This document shows, piece after piece, positions 63,001-64,000 of a stretch of DNA of 64,000 nt (position 1 is the first letter of the stretch; each line of letters starts with the position of its first letter). The notes under the pieces were generated by a model. That model was not told the DNA's origin. It did not search any database and worked only from the letters and a program-made list of their open reading frames with translations. A program made the position numbers and the translations under genes. Origin of the DNA: Pleionea sediminis (GTDB lineage Bacteria; Pseudomonadota; Gammaproteobacteria; Enterobacterales; Kangiellaceae); the NCBI RefSeq assembly GCF_007570825.1, contig NZ_SUNB01000005.1, positions 124,001-188,000 of the forward strand, written 5' to 3'.

Positions 63001-64000
63001 CACTACCGGACAAGTCAGAGTTGGTCCTCAGAACTCAAGTGGCTTGTTACTATTAGATGAAGTGAAAGTGTCGAATGTTAAGCGTTTAAACTATGAAATT
63101 GGTTACTATGCAAACGTAGATATTCATAGTGAAGCGAGTTCCACTCTTAAGGCAATGATTCCCTCGCATTTGCAGTCATTAAGCGGGCAGGCTATTTCAA
63201 TCGACAATTTCAGTGAATCAGCAGCGGAGTTAGGTGAAGATTTATTTAATGACGTTATGCTGTCTAAAAATCGAGAGACTTCATGCGCAACCTGTCATGA
63301 TCCAGAAAGAAACTTTACCGATGGACTCGCAATTGCTGAGGGCAATGAACCAACGGATGCTGGTGTTAGAAATACGCCAACTTTATTAAACCGATTGTTT
63401 TCGACATTTCAAGGTTGGAGTGGAAGTGCGGGTAGTTTAGATCGACAAGCGTCAATACCCATTCAGGCTGAGCATGAAATGAACTTACCGATGAATGAAT
63501 TGATTTCACGTTTAAGCACAGAAGGTGAGTATGCATCGCGTTTTCAAAGTGTTTTTGGTGAAGGACCGAGCGAACAAACGATCAATTCTGCTTTAGCGAG
63601 TTTCCAGGCGATTCAGTTTTCGCCAAGAACTCGCGTTGATGATTTTAAAGCTGGTGATCGTTCTGCATTAACTGATTCAGAATACCGAGGTTTCTTGTTA
63701 TTTGAAGGTAAAGCGCGTTGCAGTGGTTGTCACTCCGGTGATAACTTTACCGATGAAAGTTTTCGTAGTACAGGTCTGGTAACGAGCGATGATATTGGTC
63801 GCGCTGAAATGACGTCTCGAGATCGCGATTTCAAATTATTTAAAGTGCCGACTTTAAGAGGTATCAGCCAAACTGCGCCTTACATGCATAATGGTAGCAT
63901 TGCGACTTTACGAGAAGTGCTTGATGCCTATAATGAGGGCTCAAATGAGCAGGTCGTAATCGATACCGATATTAAGCCATTAGAACTGACCGACAGTGAA
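60062..64000 (+). CDS. Multidomain lipoprotein ending in a di-heme cytochrome c peroxidase (partial)
   Basis: The frame is open from ATG at 60062 to the last base, so the C terminus lies outside the window. Order: lipoprotein signal ending LSAC (Cys30); PA14-like domain (about 55-195; [19 protein letters not shown]); fifteen 12-bp units coding mainly Asp-Asp-Gly-Ser (203-262); bulb-type lectin (272-390; [31 protein letters not shown]); a long beta-rich region of unknown type (420-830); a LamG-like domain (843-1008; [17 protein letters not shown]); and a di-heme peroxidase of the MauG/CCP type with CATCH at 1075 and CSGCH at 1220 and LKVPTLRG. The peroxidase would sit on the cell surface, tethered to carbohydrate. 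Its electron donor is unknown. Confidence 0.85.
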   Translation, partial: MMINGIIQRFTMLFRKAFLLLLLTTLLSACGGGESEDSDTDNGNSDDDTTEVSGNGLWAHKFDGSWTLLPDFAALTPVSSQIVETVGTHDLGESDYGLVLNGLITIDSAGQYEFHLNSDDGSKLYINGQLIADNDGAHGAVTVISDMLSLDTGDHQLRIEYFQGGGSQSLSLSYQLNGGDVIAVPPSMLSHTDDHIDPNFGIDDGSDDGSDDGSDDGSDDGSDDGSDDGSDDGSDDGSDDGSDDGSDDGSDDGSDDGSDDGTGDDPDSCDTDSPTATNSLATEQQLVANEFLESTNENYRLYMQGDGNLVLREQASGNAIWSSGTHNQDAVRVRLQGDGNLVIRNSEGGAVWSSRTAGSGATYLMLHNDGNLILHNASDEAVWQTDTSDGTEDCPTDDSGGDTDTGSDDDTGGSGDGTADSLNRFSSPDAALYARNDDRQLGFPQIIDTGFGGNGHSVTWDGRVIVRKRTQGWFATAFRPERIARNSDGSVDFKQGAFGSDLLMLANDDAPDMQINWLAIVIDPAETRENPYPSDANGNFAANGTHRTYKALVYHTSKRNGDNDQMGFQRATIIVSDANTRNAQVLSAEFTTEFQRFQTTENLDFRCIEPSATIDGRLVICQGHPDNDGRIDNLVYSWNHTPGGVNDWSVPKSIANMYWDDKDTLVDGLPFYVRYPIAERPLLDATGNDYNPGELVKGAYPWVSRDGSELFFQASREGVSARRTATTVVGRWTGWTFRHIDGPINPMRGKSRLFLSSPGAFTTMWAPFKDVDDLKIPYSLRGPVYPIIGSNSRDYSEVGFNDYLDGNFILYYGMNEQVNRAGSYQVNKTNDTSGNFNNGELIGAKFPLEFNEQDEIVGRYGQAIYFNGGDYIQVTKNRGWSSLANGFTIDFWVKKVNGSGTIQLFNMQDGISVSLANGSNLKAEIWDSEGSSQRLTGPSITTNEWQHVALTFDATTKEMKLYLNGMTRAEQIASNFGALNTTGQVRVGPQNSSGLLLLDEVKVSNVKRLNYEIGYYANVDIHSEASSTLKAMIPSHLQSLSGQAISIDNFSESAAELGEDLFNDVMLSKNRETSCATCHDPERNFTDGLAIAEGNEPTDAGVRNTPTLLNRLFSTFQGWSGSAGSLDRQASIPIQAEHEMNLPMNELISRLSTEGEYASRFQSVFGEGPSEQTINSALASFQAIQFSPRTRVDDFKAGDRSALTDSEYRGFLLFEGKARCSGCHSGDNFTDESFRSTGLVTSDDIGRAEMTSRDRDFKLFKVPTLRGISQTAPYMHNGSIATLREVLDAYNEGSNEQVVIDTDIKPLELTDSE
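60668..60847 (+). repeat. 15 tandem 12-bp units (Asp-Asp-Gly-Ser linker)
   Basis: Fifteen in-frame 12-bp units, each GATGACGGTTCA or GATGATGGTTCC with single changes, run from 60668 to 60847. Inner units (60704-60787) are identical, the outer ones alternate Asp codons, as expected from replication slippage. The coded linker is acidic and probably flexible or calcium-binding. Confidence 0.93.

Overview
The window looks like the chromosome of an AT-rich, probably marine gammaproteobacterium. The signs are an inner-membrane septation protein YciB, a ribosome-maturation GTPase RsgA, a DUF3466-type protein ending in a GlyGly-CTERM sorting tail, a DUF4266/DUF3570 pair, and many secreted or lipid-anchored proteins. 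The style resembles the Kangiella/Aliikangiella/Pleionea group, but no rRNA or other phylogenetic marker is present, so this is a guess. I see no tRNA, rRNA, prophage, insertion sequence or CRISPR array.

Layout. 1-5.2 kb: a DUF805 protein with a pilin-like tail, a membrane M23 peptidase, an HTH regulator with palindromes in its leader, a lipoprotein and a small secreted protein. 5.3-9.6 kb (minus): a GlyGly-CTERM HAF-repeat protein, a 950-bp gene-free stretch and an arylsulfotransferase-like lipoprotein. 10-14 kb: yciB, the first of four related outer-membrane barrel genes, and a large GH114-like secreted protein. 14.2-17.2 kb: an AraC regulator divergent from an aldo/keto reductase and a Tat-exported SDR, with two direct repeats 21 bp apart between them. 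17.4-19.4 kb: small proteins of unknown role. 19.4-27.7 kb: a 14-repeat propeller hybrid sensor kinase followed by a single-gene megasynthase (adenylation, carrier protein, alpha-oxoamine synthase, SCP2-like). 27.7-31 kb (minus): two secreted proteins and a zinc-peptidase gene with an in-frame amber stop inside its HExxH motif.

32.3-35.7 kb (minus) is a compact operon: amino acid permease, guanidine-modifying hydrolase of the DDAH/arginine deiminase superfamily, and a Rieske oxygenase. It looks like an uptake and breakdown route for a (methylated) guanidino or quaternary-amine compound. 36-39.2 kb holds the second barrel gene, a methyltransferase and an astacin protease. 39.7-44.9 kb is an operon of a c-type-cytochrome DUF1588/1585-like lipoprotein, a Tat-exported DUF1501 protein, DUF4266 and DUF3570. 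A TPR-hybrid sensor kinase (45.3-48.5 kb) sits directly upstream and may control it.

48.9-55.5 kb: DUF4177, a DUF1851-like protein, rsgA, a CYTH phosphatase, a 2.5-copy 160-bp tandem repeat carrying a strong hairpin, an S33 peptidase and a 7TM-LytTR regulator. 55.8-64 kb: a cadherin-like repeat protein, an HExxH protein, the tandem pair of barrel genes with near-identical promoter geometry, and a lipoprotein running off the window end that joins PA14, an Asp-Asp-Gly-Ser repeat, a bulb-type lectin, a LamG-like domain and a di-heme cytochrome c peroxidase.

The most interesting items are the one-gene A-T-AOS-SCP2 synthase, the stop codon inside the peptidase active site, the sugar-binding peroxidase fusion, the permease/hydrolase/Rieske operon, the 160-bp repeats, and the barrel family with its shared promoter.
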